Of a stretch of DNA of 64,000 nt, positions 46,701 through 59,945 are shown piece by piece; the first letter of the stretch is position 1, and every line of letters begins with the position of its first letter. The position numbers and the translations under genes were made by a program. Below the pieces are notes generated by a model. It searched no databases, had not been told where the DNA came from, and saw nothing but the letters and a program-made list of their open reading frames with translations. The DNA lies in NCBI RefSeq assembly GCF_030272615.1, contig NC_081406.1:231622396-231686395 (forward strand). The letters are read 5' to 3'. This stretch comes from Cryptomeria japonica. Lineage: Eukaryota > Streptophyta > Pinopsida > Cupressales > Cupressaceae.

Positions 46701-49700
46701 TTTTACTTGATCTTGTTGGTTGTTGTGTAATGATTGTCATAACAATCATATTAGTTGTAGAAGTTAGAACTATATCAATATAAGTTGTTGTCAATGTTTG
46801 ATTCATTTTATGTAAATTTGTGTGATTGTCAAGTTAATTATGAGTGCTATTAAATACAATTAATTGTTGTTGTTTTGGATGTGGTTTGTGAATTTTGTGT
46901 TTATATTGCAAATTTGTTGTTTTCCATTAAAACTTTGAGAATGGACATTACAAGAAGAGCACAAAATGTAGCAATCAATAAAATAAATAAAAAAGAACCC
47001 CTAAGGCCAAAAATCTAAGAGTTGTAGAATCAATTAGATTCACCAAAATGAAAAGGAAAATAAAGAAGCTTTTTCCTTTTCTAAAATACTAAAAATCTAA
47101 GGTAAATAAATGCATTAAGAGAATCAAATCTACCCTAGAATCTCTAAGTTGAGATAGCAAATCGCCAAAAAACAAGTATACTTTCTAAATAACAAAGACA
47201 TTATAATTATTTATCTCTACATGTGGCTTGATGGCAAGAGATTACAAATTATTACTCTATGATTGAAAATAATGCTCTAATATCAAACATAGATCTATGT
47301 TGCTCTAACAAACAACCAACTAGAATTTGCTTTGATCTATAGAAAAAAATTAGCATGAAATAGACCCAAGTCTATTATGCGGTAAGAAAAAGGCATCCAT
47401 GTGAGGAATCAATTTGTATTACACAAAATTAATCTATGATGTTTTATTACCCTCAAATCAGTTAGCCTTGCCTTCTGGGATCTAAATCTATAGGAGTAGT
47501 GGTGTCTTAAACTTCATTTAAGGATTTGCTAAACAAGAGAATTCTCCCTTGGTCAAACCCTAAGGATAATGATTGAATGGCTTGTTAGCAAAGATCAAAG
47601 GCAACAAGCAACAATGTAATATACCTATATTCTATGAAATATGTAGATGTTGATGTAATAATTAATGATATAATGTGCTCCTTGAATAATGCACAAATAG
47701 TGAGTGAGAGCTAGATGGATCTTCTAGATTTCAAATCTCTAGGTGACGTTAAATTAAATTGGGTTATAATGTTATACAACAATCTAGAATACAAATTGAA
47801 ATGATACAAAATGACCAAATGGAGGATGGCAACAACCCAATTTGATTTTTGAATCTTAAAGAGATAAAGGTTGATTTCATGCTACATAATCAATGATTAG
47901 GTGAACTAGTAAGTTGAGGATCAAAACTAGTTCCTATAGATATATGGAGATGGAATCAAGCTTAGGTTCAAGAATTGTCAAAATAAGCTCAAAACTAATG
48001 GGAAAATGTTGGGTATGCGATTTTCACTAGTTACATTAAAGTACACATATTGCAACTCCAATTATACAATGGTTATAAAGAAAAGAACCAAAATGTTTTC
48101 TTTCTTACCCATTATCCTCATCTAGACCATTCAGATTAACTATAACACACTCACTATTAAACAAATTAGCTAATAAAAACAAAAAAGATATTCTTTAAAA
48201 ATATGTGACATCATTATCGTTATTGCCAGTTTCGTTGGTCATGTTCATTGTTGTTGTCATGTTATGGTGTTTCCAATTTTCTTTAGTCGATCAATCCTTC
48301 AAATTTTGTACAACCTTGATTGTTCTTGCTTTCTTTGTCATTTTTGGGAAATGGTTTGCAAAGTGAAAATTTTGTAGTTAGCATAATTTTCAAATGTAAA
48401 AATGGCATACTTGAAGAGGTAATATTTGCAATGTGTTGTGACAAATTATGATATTTCTATCAAGATTCTACATAGTTTTTGAGTCAACCTCATTGACATA
48501 TATTATGAGTAGTGGTTCACTTTGTGGTTAAATAAACTTGAGTCAAAGTAGGACTTGGGATAGGTGACTTCCCACAAAGTCCTTATGATTAACTCCTATG
48601 AGCATTACCTAAATGCAATGAATGCTAAGTGGACCTATTCATTCTCATAAGGAATGGGTTTGTATGAACTACTACTCCTAAAATATGAATCCATAAGTTT
48701 CACTCAAAAACAACACGATTGAAACTTAATAAAAACATACTTGATAATTGTGAACACTCTAACTCACCTTTGTTGATAGATCTTGTAAGTTCAAAAAGTA
48801 TAATAGATTGGTACACTTGGTTCCTCAAAAAGATTGTCCCAAGTTTGTTGATCACAATGGTCATTGATTGTTGCAAAAAGTACAATACTCTTGTGGAGAC
48901 TTTGAAAAATCCTAGACTAAAAACGCTATAAATAAACATGACTAAATTATAGAATAATTGTAATTGAGCCTTGTAGAGTGTTGAAGATTTGTTAAGCCAC
49001 TTATGATTGGAATTACAGAATTATTGTATCGCGATCCCGTGCAGGATATTGAGGATTTGTTAAGTCGCTAAAAAGAATCATCAATGACTTGATTGAATTC
49101 TTGAAAATTTTGTCAAAGTACATCATCTTGAAAAATTTGTAAAGTACATCGTCAGATTAATCATACATTGTTGTATGACAAAATTTGCTTTCAAAGAGTA
49201 CGAAAATCCTCGAGCATTTGATTGAAATGTTCAGTCTTATTGCGTGGGACCCACATGATATGATTTTTGAGAAGGAAACACTTACGTGTGCGAAAATAAT
49301 CCCTCCCACACTATCCTGCAGCTTAGCTGTAATGTTCTAGGCTTTGTTTTAACCCCTTTTGGGGGGTAGTCGGGGGCGGCAGGTAGGTGTTTGTGTGTGC
49401 ACCTGCGTGAGTGTTTTTTCCCTTGGCTAAAAAACAGCCTGTGAGAAGCAGCATTTATTTACAGAACTTTCTTCCATTACCGCAATTAGATTGCAGTAAG
49501 AAATTAAAGCTTCACATTATTAAAGCAAAATTGATACGAAGATGAAATTTTCTTCAAAATGACTAAACCAAAGCGGAGAGATAAAAAATCTAACAAAAGA
49601 CCAAATTTATATCATTCTGGCACTTGAAAAATGATCACTAATGCAGAGACAATCCTGAATCTTTCAGCTTACTCTTCACCACTTAAAAGGGTTTGTTGGA

Positions 49701-49860
49701 GTGACTCTAGCATATTCAGCAACACCAGATTTAAGAGGAACACATATTCGTAACAGGAAAGACTGGAGTAAAAGATGTAGATATATTCAATTCTTTAAAC
49801 AAAACCCAAGTATCGTAAAATGGACTCAAGCAGGTACAGATGAGAACTAAAATTTAAAAA
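46701..49860. other. AT-rich intergenic DNA without recognised features
   Basis: I saw no coding frame, RNA gene or clear element here. A short G-rich run lies near 49360-49395. The region flanks the 3' side of the minus-strand gene at 50209-58120. Confidence 0.4.
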
Positions 49861-49869
49861 GGAAAATAT

Positions 49870-49875
49870 TTTATT
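49870..49875 (-). terminator. Candidate polyadenylation signal of the minus-strand gene
   Basis: AATAAA on the minus strand, about 335 nt downstream of the stop codon at 50209-50211. The distance is plausible for a plant 3' UTR. Position is the only evidence. Confidence 0.3.
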
Positions 49876-50208
49876 GCGATCCTTCCAGTACAAAAATCTG
49901 TCCAGCTAACTGAATCGGTTGGCCTACAAATATTAAATTTTCAATAGCTTGACTTGGTGATCTGCCATACATTCACTAACTGGACACATTAGAAAACATT
50001 TTGCAAAGCATTTAAATCTCTCTTGTGAGAGATTTAATATTAGTTTGATTGTCAAGAGAGTATGGCATGTTAGAGTTTGCCGGTCATCTAGTTGACCACT
50101 GAATTTAATCACTCTTAACGATTGATTTTACAAATCAAGGCAACCTGATGCAGATGTAATCTTCTTGGGAAGCGCCAGCTGCCATTGTGAGATTTCAGCT
50201 TATTGTAG

Positions 50209-53200
50209 TTAGGAAGAATTGGGTAGGAGAAGTTTCAGAATCAATGCAGCTCCTACATCATTTGTGGTATCTATAGAGGGTTTTCTGAATATCTTGAGTG
50301 TGTTCATTCTATCAAATTCCTTAACTGTGTCAGAGGTTGTGAGACAAGTATTAGTAGATAACCAAGGATATTCAGATGCCAAAATAAGTCATAAATCAAT
50401 GCATCAATTTTCTTAAAAGGACTTCCAAATATAAAAAACCTACTAAACCATCAATTTAAAAAAATCTGTGAACTAGACAATAATAGCTTACAGAAATCTC
50501 ATTGTCTAAATCTAACAAAATCAGCATGCATGAAAAACCAGTTTCAAGTAGAAAGTATCAAAGGAAAACTTAAGTTTAATGCATTACCCTCCTCCAAGGA
50601 AAGCTTCATAGCTTGCTTTTCCAGCTTAATTGCAATGACACTTCGATCCATTGCAGATAGATTCTGGAATCCTAGCATTGCATACATCACACAACGTAAA
50701 AATCAGAGCAGTGGAACCTATGGAAACCAAAAGAATGCTTTTGACTCGCGGATTGATTTAGTTGAAAATTATTGGCTGCCTTACCTTGGGAATAGTATTG
50801 ATCTGACTCGTCACATCTCTTCAGAAAAGCTTGCAACTTGTTGAAACGATGCTCAAAATTTGCAATTATTTCTTTCTCCACATTATTACCTTGAGTAGTT
50901 GGCTCAGATGAAGCAGACAAAGCTAGGAACTTACCCCAGTCTGACTCTGATGATGACATTCCTTGAGAGGCTGTTCTTACAGATGACATTTGTCCTGCGG
51001 CATGTGCAGGGCTACTGAGTTCTAATCTAAAATTAACTGACGAATTATCAGTGTTGTTTCCATTCAACTCCAATGCAAGTTCGTGGGGAAAAAAGCCTAC
51101 TGATTCTGCCATTTCTTTACCCTCTGGAATCTTCACATTTTGGTGACCATTTTCAACTTTGTCAGCAAAGACTTTATGCCTTTTGAAGCAATATTTTGAG
51201 GTGAAATCAGGTTGTGGAGAATATGTTACTAAATCTGCTATCTGTTGCCTTTGGGATGGACTCCATTTCCTTTTGTTCCCATAGTGAAGATGACGGCTTG
51301 GACTTAGGTACAGGTTGTTATTGTTTGTCAGTTCCTGAGAATGAACAATCTTCTCCTTAGAATATAGTATAGGAATATGCTTTAGACCCTTCATTGGACA
51401 ATTATTAATGGCAGCAGGCAAGTTATTTATGGAATCAGGAACACCATATTGCTCTCTGTCAATGCTCTCTAGTTTATCTTTAGATTTCAAAATGCTAAAA
51501 GTATGTATTACAGGTGGCCAAGGATTAGATAGCCCTCCTTTTACGGATGTAGAATTGGCTTCCTCCAATCCTATATTTTCTTGTGGTTGTAAATTATTTC
51601 TAGACACTATCTTCTGGCCCATTTCCTTCTGCAGATTGACAAAGTTTGAAAGTTCTGATGCATTTCTTGATGATATCACACTCCCAGCCATATTTTCTGT
51701 GTTACAGTTCACAGAAACGCCAGTCACAGAGGACACCTGACATGGATTCTGGAGTGACATCCTTTCTGCACCTAAATTGCCTAATGTACTGCAGGAATAT
51801 TTTACTGACTTCTGCCCTTTCTCGGGCTCAGAAATAGAGAATGAAAACAAGTTTTCTTTGTGAAAACCTGTTTTCTTTTGATGGAATTCAGCTATTGTTA
51901 TGCTGTCTGGATGGTATGATTTATCATCCAACACAGATCCACTACTAGATTCTCTGCACTTTGCCTCTGGTGTGGCTTTTTCTTTATTCACCTGGTAAAT
52001 AACATCTGTTGCTGATAAGAGAGGGAGATTGGAATAAGCAGATTTTGTCCCTGTGGAAATATTCATTGGCCTTGGTATCTGCGTGAGAATTGGAGGACCA
52101 TTATCTGCTTCACCTTTGGTATCACTGACATCAGAACAATTGCTAGCCTGCACAGTAGTTAAACGTATTTATGTTTATTATCCAGTCATGCAAAATGTGT
52201 TATGTCTATCATAAAATATTTGTTAACACGGGTGAATAATTTGTGACATTTTAATATTTTTACATCAACATCATCAATATTTGATCTCACAATCATGCAA
52301 AACATGCGACTGAATTTTTAGTATCATTTGAACACCTCTAGATTAAAATTAATATCAATGACAAGTATCTGCTTGGGACATGACCCCAAGCAGTAACCAT
52401 TAATAGGGGGCGATTCAGGATGCATTCCCATTCACTGGCCCTTCAAAGGAATCCTTGCTGTACCCTGTTACTAACAGGGGACTACTAGACTCTCCTGTTC
52501 CAAGAATCCAAAATATAAGTTACAAAAAATCTGAAAGCATGGAAAGGCACACAACATAGGCATAACATATTTAGCTCCCAATTAGAGCTTCTATAATTAC
52601 CAGTTCAATTTGGACCCCAGAGTTTTAAAGGTAGTTTTACTGAGAGAACCAGGAAATGGATGCATCATTTATGTGGTGTGGATTCAAAATGTAATGGATA
52701 TTTGAGGAGCACCAAATCATAGTATAGTCTGTAAATAGTGTCAAAAACCACAGTAGAAGAAGCCTTAATACGCTAAGAATGCAGATAATGACACCATCTA
52801 GAATTATCCTTGCAAATTTAAGTGTTCAATTTTCCATTTTTCCCACCAATGAAGAGATAAGTAATGTCTATAGCTTCCGTTGAATTAACAAAGCAGTAAG
52901 TTTCAATGGGTCATTACCAAAGCATCCCTTGCCAGAAAATAAAACATAATAGCAAAAAATAAATCTGGTCCTTGTTTTTCATAATTATTCTTATGATTCC
53001 CTAAGGCATTCTTTGGGAGTAGAAGTGTTCTCCAGCAATCCTATAAACTTGTTTAGCCAGTCTCTCAAGAATCTATAATTGGTATCTAATCATTCTAGCA
53101 AGCACTGATGAAAATTTGAAGGATTCATTAACTTGAACCTCCATCCTAGGTTCAATCCTTCAGGGATTTTTTACCTTGATCACATTAGAAAACTACATGT

Positions 53201-56200
53201 GCATATGAAATCTGATGTAGTGTATTGGCTGTGGGTCTTGTGCTTTGACTAAAAGTTTATAGTGGGGAGACGACACCATTAGTTGTTCTTTGATGCGTTT
53301 GCAAGAGGCGGAAAATAAAGAATTCTTATATTGTTTGATTCTTGGCAATTACAGTTGAAGGTGTTGGGAAGTTCTACTAAAATCATGAAGTCTTCTAACA
53401 GTTAGAGGGTTTTGCAATCGACCACTTAGATAAGTCGGTTGCCAAAGCATTCCAGTTTAAGTGTTGAGAAGTTCTACTTAAATCGTACAGCACTCTGTTT
53501 GCAGTTAAAAGGTTGCAATTAACCACTTGAATAAGTCTGTTGCCAAATCATTCTTTTAGCACTATTTAGCATTTTGTCCTGCTATTGATTAAATTACGAA
53601 CTTGGTAGTCTTCACAAATGCCCTCACAAGGAGCCTTGCACTTATGGATCCTAGGGACTTTAATTCCAGTGCATTTATAGTTTGGCATCGGAATGATCCA
53701 TACTAATTCAAATAAAATTGAAGTGGGAGCTTTTGAACATGGTGCAAAGATTCATCAAATGATAAGTGGAAGCAGATTTTTTCAGGTGTTTAGTTGTGGC
53801 TGCCTGGATAGATGTAGACGTGTATGAAAAATGCCAAAGCATAAGGAAGGCACTTGTATTTCTTGACAAAGTGACACAACAAAGTTTTGTGTCATATCAT
53901 GCATTGATCACAAATTTTGGATATTTTTTAGTAAATGCCTTGGGAATATGTAGATCCAAACTCCCTCCCAACCTTTGCCAGCAACCTCCCAGTTTGTGCT
54001 CATCTTGGAGCTTTGCAACAGGATTTGAAAATCTATATAAATTAATTGAAGGTGGACTTTTGCCTGGCATAAGTGTGGCTGCCTAATAGACAATGCATGC
54101 TGAATATGGCAGTTCATGGATAGCATGCAACTCATTTAACAAATTCCTCAGCAAGATGTGGCTTCATGGACCACAATTATTGCTTGATTTACACTTATAG
54201 GCTTGTTGATAAAGCCTTGAAGATTTTTACATATATGCAGTTAGCAAAGTCAGAGTCATCATCTTTTTCTAGCTTCCTCCCAGTTTCTGCCAAACAAGGA
54301 GCTTTAAAATGGTAAGGTGGGGAGACAATGTAATTATTCATTATCAAAAGGAGCCTACACTGTAAGCTACCTCAATTAATCTCCAATAGTTGGCAAGTTT
54401 TGCAATATAAGATTGGCCATCAGTTGGTATGGTTACTTATTCTTTTCATTGGAGACTTGCAGGTCAAACGTGTTACGTACTATTTGTGAAGATGATTGAC
54501 AACAATAGTGGGTGGGATGTCAATCTGGATCATGAAACCAGTAGATATTGTTGATTAAGTAGACTACGAAGAATATGTTCTTCTTGCTGACAATGTTCAC
54601 AAGAAACTGCAATACAGATTAGAGGTCATATGCTCGTTTATGATTGCTGTAACATGCCAAAATGAGGTCTCATACTTTCTAGCCAGGATGTTTTACTCTT
54701 CTGTTCTTTTGATTCAGTGGATGGAACAACTGTTGAACCGCCATTGACCAATCAGAATTTATAAACCTTTTGCAAACATCCGAAGAGAATACAACAAAAT
54801 GGCTGCCAAAATAGAAAATAAGGTCGCTATCCTGGAAGAACATGAAAATTGATAATAAAATGGATGATCTAAGATCTTGATATACCATATGCTAAAGAGG
54901 TTAAGTGCATGAGAAACAGGATATGATAAAAAACAAGGATACGAGTGCTTCAACTTTAAAGTACGCAAGTTGTGCAGTGATTCCTCATATAACTATTCTT
55001 CACCTTGAATTGGAATCTTGATGATGGTGTCAATGCATTATTGTTTATTGAAACTAGTATTTGACTCCTACGGGTCAACATGCAATGAAGCTAACACAGT
55101 TTGATAATAGTTATGGCAAGAAAGAGGAAGACTGCAGCAGCTAAACATGAGGAGGAAATGTATGTAGAGCACAACATTTTATTAAAAGATCTTGATATTC
55201 TCCAGTCTATTGGGCATAAAATTATGCCATTTTGAGAATCGAGAAAAGAAGAAATAAGGCCGCAGCCATGTTCAAACTAATCCTACACATTTTGGTTTTT
55301 ATGGATGTGCCATGGCAGTGTAATTCTCCTAAGTGTTCTGGGCACAATACTTTATTAGTGTGTTTGCAGAGCTGTTATATTATTAATCTTCTACTATTTA
55401 TGTTTAAATAAGACAATACTTGATGAAGATGCATGATGATGAATGTTCCATAGTAAATACCATAAGATGAAGAAATAATCCAAAATAAATAATGGCAAAA
55501 AAATTGTGAGGGAAATATTTTTTTTTTGTAGCCATAGAGCCAAAACCAACAAAACTTGTCAACATGCTGCAAATTTTCTCAAAACATGGATATCTATATA
55601 ATAAGACTTACATTGGATGGATGTCTCCCTTTCTCTCCCACCAAAACAGATCCAATTGTGTGAGGATTCCTGACTGAAGAAAATGCTACAGTAAAAAATA
55701 CAAAGAATAACAGTGTAAATAAGAGGACAGTCTTTAAAAAATCTTCTTCCTGATCAGCAGCTTAACAAGCTAAATCATCTTACTTCTTTCAGGAACCTAG
55801 CTACAATAAAATTCCAGAAACTTGCACAGAACCATATTGCCCTGTTTACATTTTCTAAACTGAAGAAATGATTTACATTAAAGAAATTTAAATAAAGGCA
55901 ATATACAGATGGAGACAGAGATAGTGTGAACATAAAAGTACAAAACTGCAACTACAATAAATCAGAACTGGCAACAAGTTGATCATCAGGCAATACAGAG
56001 CCCTGCAATGGTTTTTTTTCTTAAACAAACCAACTAGTTCCATGCAGTATTGTTGAAATAGCGTAGCTTCATGAATATATGATTTCACCAATTCTATACT
56101 AAGAGGGGAAGAGGGTTCAAGGCTTTAAGCTCATAATCTGAAAATGGGTTCCAGCACCAATAAACTTCAACAACTAAATCTTAATGTTGCCAGAAAGGCC

Positions 56201-58120
56201 AGTCCTGGACCAAAGGGAGGTGGAGTTCTCAGGGATGACATAAGCTTGATCTAACCACTAATACGGATAAGAGGCAGATTCTGCTATCACCACTGATAAA
56301 AATCTAATTATTTTAGGAGATTCTGCTATCATTGATAATCGTTTTAATCAAGTTCAATACCACAGTTGAACTTTAGCATGTCCCCTTGGGGAGATTGAAC
56401 CTCTAGAAATAATAATCCTAGAGCCTAAGATTGGGCCATGTGTGTGGAGTGAAACAAGAGGCAGAAATTGTTTTCTATAACGGAGCTGATTTGATCAAAA
56501 AATTCACCCACCCCAATTTTTATTAGCTCCAAACTAGAAGATTGTCATACATTGTTGGGGAGTAAAAAGAATCATCCAATGGAAAGTAAAATTATTTCTT
56601 CTCCTAAGTGAGAGATTGTGTGGAACAAGAAAGGCGTAGATGAGACCAGGAAAGTGGCCATGATTTAGCCCCTGATCAAGCCATATGGCATAGGAACTAT
56701 GTACACCAATAGCTTCAGACCAGAGATCGCATTCTACAAATTTGTTATTCTGAGTTCTCTCTAACGTTTTGGAATTGGCATGGAAGAAGAAAGTAGCAAC
56801 TGAAATATAGAAAGAGTGTTAGAAAAGGTAAGAATAAGGTTACTGAGTAGTAAACTGAGCTGTGAAACTAAAGGGATTACGAAGGAAAACTTGAGAGAAT
56901 TCCGATACATTTAATGAAAGAAAGATACGAAATGTACTTTAGATTTTTATGTCCCCTAGGAGCTAAGAATGGCAATGGAGCTTAAAGAAGTATGCATCTC
57001 CAATAACTTATGCATACAAGTCAAGTTAAATAAAGTAAGGAAGAAGAGAAATATGGAATCAGACAAGACAGTGAAGCAACAACTCCCCAACATCCGATGC
57101 CTGAGAACCCAAAGCTATGTTCCTGTGATTCACTCTCCTGAAATTCACAATTATGAAGTATGGCGTTCATGTTGCTACATTTTTTGGGAATGCTGAGATA
57201 GACATTATGTGGATAATCTCATTCCAAAGATTAGGAAACTTGTAAAAACCTCATAATTATAGTGGATGGAGCCAAACCACTCAGGACCAACAGAGTTGTA
57301 GGGGCGGCTTCCAACATAGTGCTTGAATACCTTGATCCATCAGCTGCCAATGCAATTAGCGGCCAGCAACACAGGCATAAAGGTCACGAAGAAACCATTA
57401 ACAAGTCTTCCTAGGCTGTTGTTGACCTAACATTTATTATTTTCAAGAAGATGGAAGCCAGGCTCTGGCATATAAGTTTTTTGCAATTTCACGCCACCAA
57501 TAGAGTGGAGGGAAATAAAAGTTGAGCTCCAAAGCTTATAATGCTTACTACACAGCAATCCAGCTAAATTTATCAGCCCTGGACTCTGTGTTTTGAGTTA
57601 TTCAATCAATTTCTGCCATCTCGTCAAATACAAATAGGGTAATAGTCCTTGTATAAGTTTGTCTCTGTTTAATTTACTTCCCTTGCCATTTCCAGTCACG
57701 GGACGGTATATAATAGGCGCAAATATACACATTTTCATCTACCCCAACCTTTTTATAGCTGATGGCTTATAGTGCCTCATTTTCCAACCTGATCAGGATG
57801 TATAAGGTTGTTGGAAGGTCAGATTGGTCAGATTCTCCGCCTCACTATGGCTGCTAGAAATCCATGCTGCATGTCTTTTGATGGACCTATTCCGAGACTA
57901 ATAAAATATTGGACAATTTATTTTTCCAAAAACCAGAAAGAAAAATGCAAAGCATCCATGGACATGCAACATACTTGAGCTACTCAGATATCTGTGAAAA
58001 CAGAAAAACAAAAAATTCGTTTCCTACAAACCTAAAAAGTTTCTTACCCCTACCTGTATTTCCATCCATGGAGGATAATGCAATACAGTCCTTGCCAGAT
58101 ATCTGCAGTGGAAAACATCC
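50209..58120 (-). CDS. Host gene: Ser/Asn-rich plant protein with conserved-looking C-terminal helical region, five exons (5' partial)
   Basis: Minus-strand exons 58120-58054, 55673-55612, 52147-50785, 50671-50588 and 50324-50209 join in phase (67+62+1363+84+116 = 1692 nt, 563 residues and TAA). Donors are GTAGGG, GTAAGT, GTAAGG and GTAATG; all acceptors end in AG. Exon 2 encodes IGSVLVGEKGRHPSN. Exon 3 is a low-complexity Ser/Asn/Gln region with GNKRKWSPSQRQQ and a basic cluster. Across exons 3-5 lies FNKLQAFLKRCDESDQYYSQ, then AMDRSVIAIKLEKQAMKLSL, which I associate with a conserved plant protein group of unknown function, probably nuclear. Introns of 3.5 and 2.4 kb suggest a large genome. 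The start is unresolved: an in-frame ATG at 58156 would extend exon 1, or further exons lie upstream. Confidence 0.75.
50785..52147 (-). CDS. Largest exon (454 codons) of the minus-strand host gene
   Basis: It enters at phase 0 after TACTGTGCAG and leaves at phase 1 before GTAAGG. There are no stops in 1363 nt, in sharp contrast to the decayed frames elsewhere in the window, which argues that it is maintained by selection. The acceptor fixes the exon start at GCTAGCAATTG, ahead of which the frame has no ATG. Confidence 0.78.
52148..55611 (-). other. 3.46-kb intron of the host gene, holding a PPR relic
   Basis: It is bounded by donor GTAAGT (55611 side) and acceptor TGTGCAG (52148 side). Apart from the plus-strand PPR pseudogene at 53729-54300, I see no gene or element in it. 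Confidence 0.65.
53729..54300 (+). pseudogene. PPR-repeat gene fragment, antisense within a host intron
   Basis: Conceptual frames give AFEHGAKIHQMISGSRFF, then after a shift VVAAWIDVDVYEKCQSIRKA and DKVTQQ-FVSYHALIT, then TFASNLPVCAHLGALQQDLK. These match the repeated pattern of plant PLS-type pentatricopeptide proteins (the IDMYAKCGS, VVSWNALI and CA-LGAL-QG signatures) acting in organelle RNA processing. Stops and shifts every 30-60 codons and missing repeats mark it as a relic, perhaps from a retrocopy, since no introns are apparent. It ends with a second SSFLPVSAKQGALKW-like piece near 54290. Confidence 0.65.
55674..58053 (-). other. 2.38-kb intron of the host gene
   Basis: It is bounded by GTAGGG (58053 side) and TTTTCTTCAG (55674 side). 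No recognisable gene or element lies inside it; the short frames are not supported. Confidence 0.6.
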
Positions 58121-58156
58121 CTGCAACACACAAGGCGCCATCACAGCAGGTGTCAT

Positions 58157-58895
58157 CTTCCCCAAAGCAGAGCCACCCCAAAAAGAAACAAAAGAGAAAC
58201 AGAAGAAAAAAACTTGATCCCCAGATTGAAAGAGAAATATATCCAATTCATAAAAGCTGCCGACATTCAAGCATAACTACGTGGAATTTCATTCCAAGGG
58301 CCCCCCATTTTCTAGGAAGAGAAAGCTGAGATCTACTAATGGAGGATAAGGAACGGGATCTGCTGTGACCGTTGCAGAGCAAAAGAGTTTCTTAAATTCA
58401 AAAACAAAAAAACTCACCAAAAAAATAGAGAAAAACTAAAAGCACAGTTTCCCAGATTCTCAACTTATTTATTACCTCCGTGTCATCAATGCCATCATAC
58501 TGCTTTAAGGGATTACCTAATACTTGTGAAGATACATTCTTTTTATAATGAACTCATTTTTCAATTAACAGAGCTTGCCTTTTTTCAAATTACAGTTACA
58601 CATCACACTTAAAACAAAAGAAACTATATTTAGTCTTGCAATTTATAACGACAATTATATGCAGCCGACAGATTAAACTGGGTGGGAATCCACCTTTTCG
58701 ATTCAGGAGACAGCTACCATCAAAATACGTATAGTATAATGATCTTTTATTTAACAAATATCCAGAGTATTTTTAATTTAATATTTTATAAATTTGTTTT
58801 TTTAATATTTATATTGTTGCTAAATTTTATAAATAAAGAATTGTTTTATGTAAATTTATGTTGAGTGTTTATGTTGTTGTTTAATCTAATATAAT
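58157..58895. other. Region upstream of the minus-strand gene
   Basis: It should contain the promoter, the leader and possibly a first exon. On the minus strand, ATGGGGGGCCCTTGG at about 58306 opens only 13 codons before TGA, so any exon here needs a splice I could not fix. The rest becomes AT-rich beyond 58500. Confidence 0.35.
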
Positions 58896-59945
58896 TAAGA
58901 ATTTTTATTGTAGATTATCAAATATTAATCTATAATTAATAGAAGAACAGCTCTTATATACAATTTTATTGGATGTTTATGTTTTTGTTTAATCTTATAT
59001 ATTGAGAGTTTTTTTATATTAGATATTTATTGTTGACCACTGTTTAAAGATGTGAAGTGATAAAAATCTAAAATAAGACAAAGACATAGAGATCAATTGA
59101 TTAAAGTATTGTTGGAATTCCACAATACTTTAATTCACACGACCTCCCACATCAAAACATGCCATCCAAATCCATGAGCTCAACAATCAAATAAATGCTC
59201 ATGGTCTCCAAGTACAAGAGAGCTACAAGACCTAGAAGCACAATAGCCCATTAATGCACAAGACTTGTCAACACAACAACCAAAAAAGATTTTGATTTTG
59301 ATGGATTTTATCCACATGTTGCGATATCAACTACTAATCTTAAAAGTTAAGTGTTTTTATATTAGATTATCAAATACTAATCTATAATTAATAGAAGATT
59401 AAGCGATTTCAACTACTAATCTTATAAATTAAGAGTTTTTTATATTATATTATCAAATACTAATCTATAATTAATAGAAGATTAATTGCATGTTTATGTT
59501 GTTTCGTAATCTTATGATTATGAGTTTTGTATATTAGATTTTAAATTATTACAGATTAATAGGTAGATGCGGTTTTATATATTTATTGTTTACAATTGTT
59601 AAAAGATATGAAGTGATAAAAATCTAAAATAAGACAAAGATAGAGAGATCAATAGATTAAAAAAATGAAAGTAGACTGATGATGAACCTTTGTCGCTTGA
59701 AATTCCACAATACTCGAATTCATACAATCTACCTGTTTAAGTGGCAATTATTTTTTTCTTTTTTTTTTAGGCATTATCATTCCCATACATTAACACATGC
59801 GAGCCAAACCCATGAGCTCAACAACCCAATAATGCACAAGGTGTGCAAGCACAACAAGGTACAAGATCTTCAAGCACAGTAGCCCATTAATGCACCGAAC
59901 ATGACAAGCAAAAAAGATTTATGCCACAATTTCAACTAGCAAACC
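58896..59945 (+). repeat. Two diverged direct copies, about 445-520 bp each
   Basis: Copy 1 (about 58896-59340) and copy 2 (about 59425-59945) share, in order, ATTATCAAATA(T/C)TAATC, GAAGTGATAAAAATCTAAAA, CCATGAGCTCAACAA and GCCCATTAATGCAC. A third partial piece lies at about 59355-59405. They are AT-rich and noncoding, probably an old tandem duplication of a repeat. Confidence 0.65.

Noticed and set aside
58280-58330. ATG at about 58306 (minus strand) as the start of the host gene
   Set aside because: It is followed by a stop after 13 codons, and no donor site gives the phase 0 needed for the next exon.
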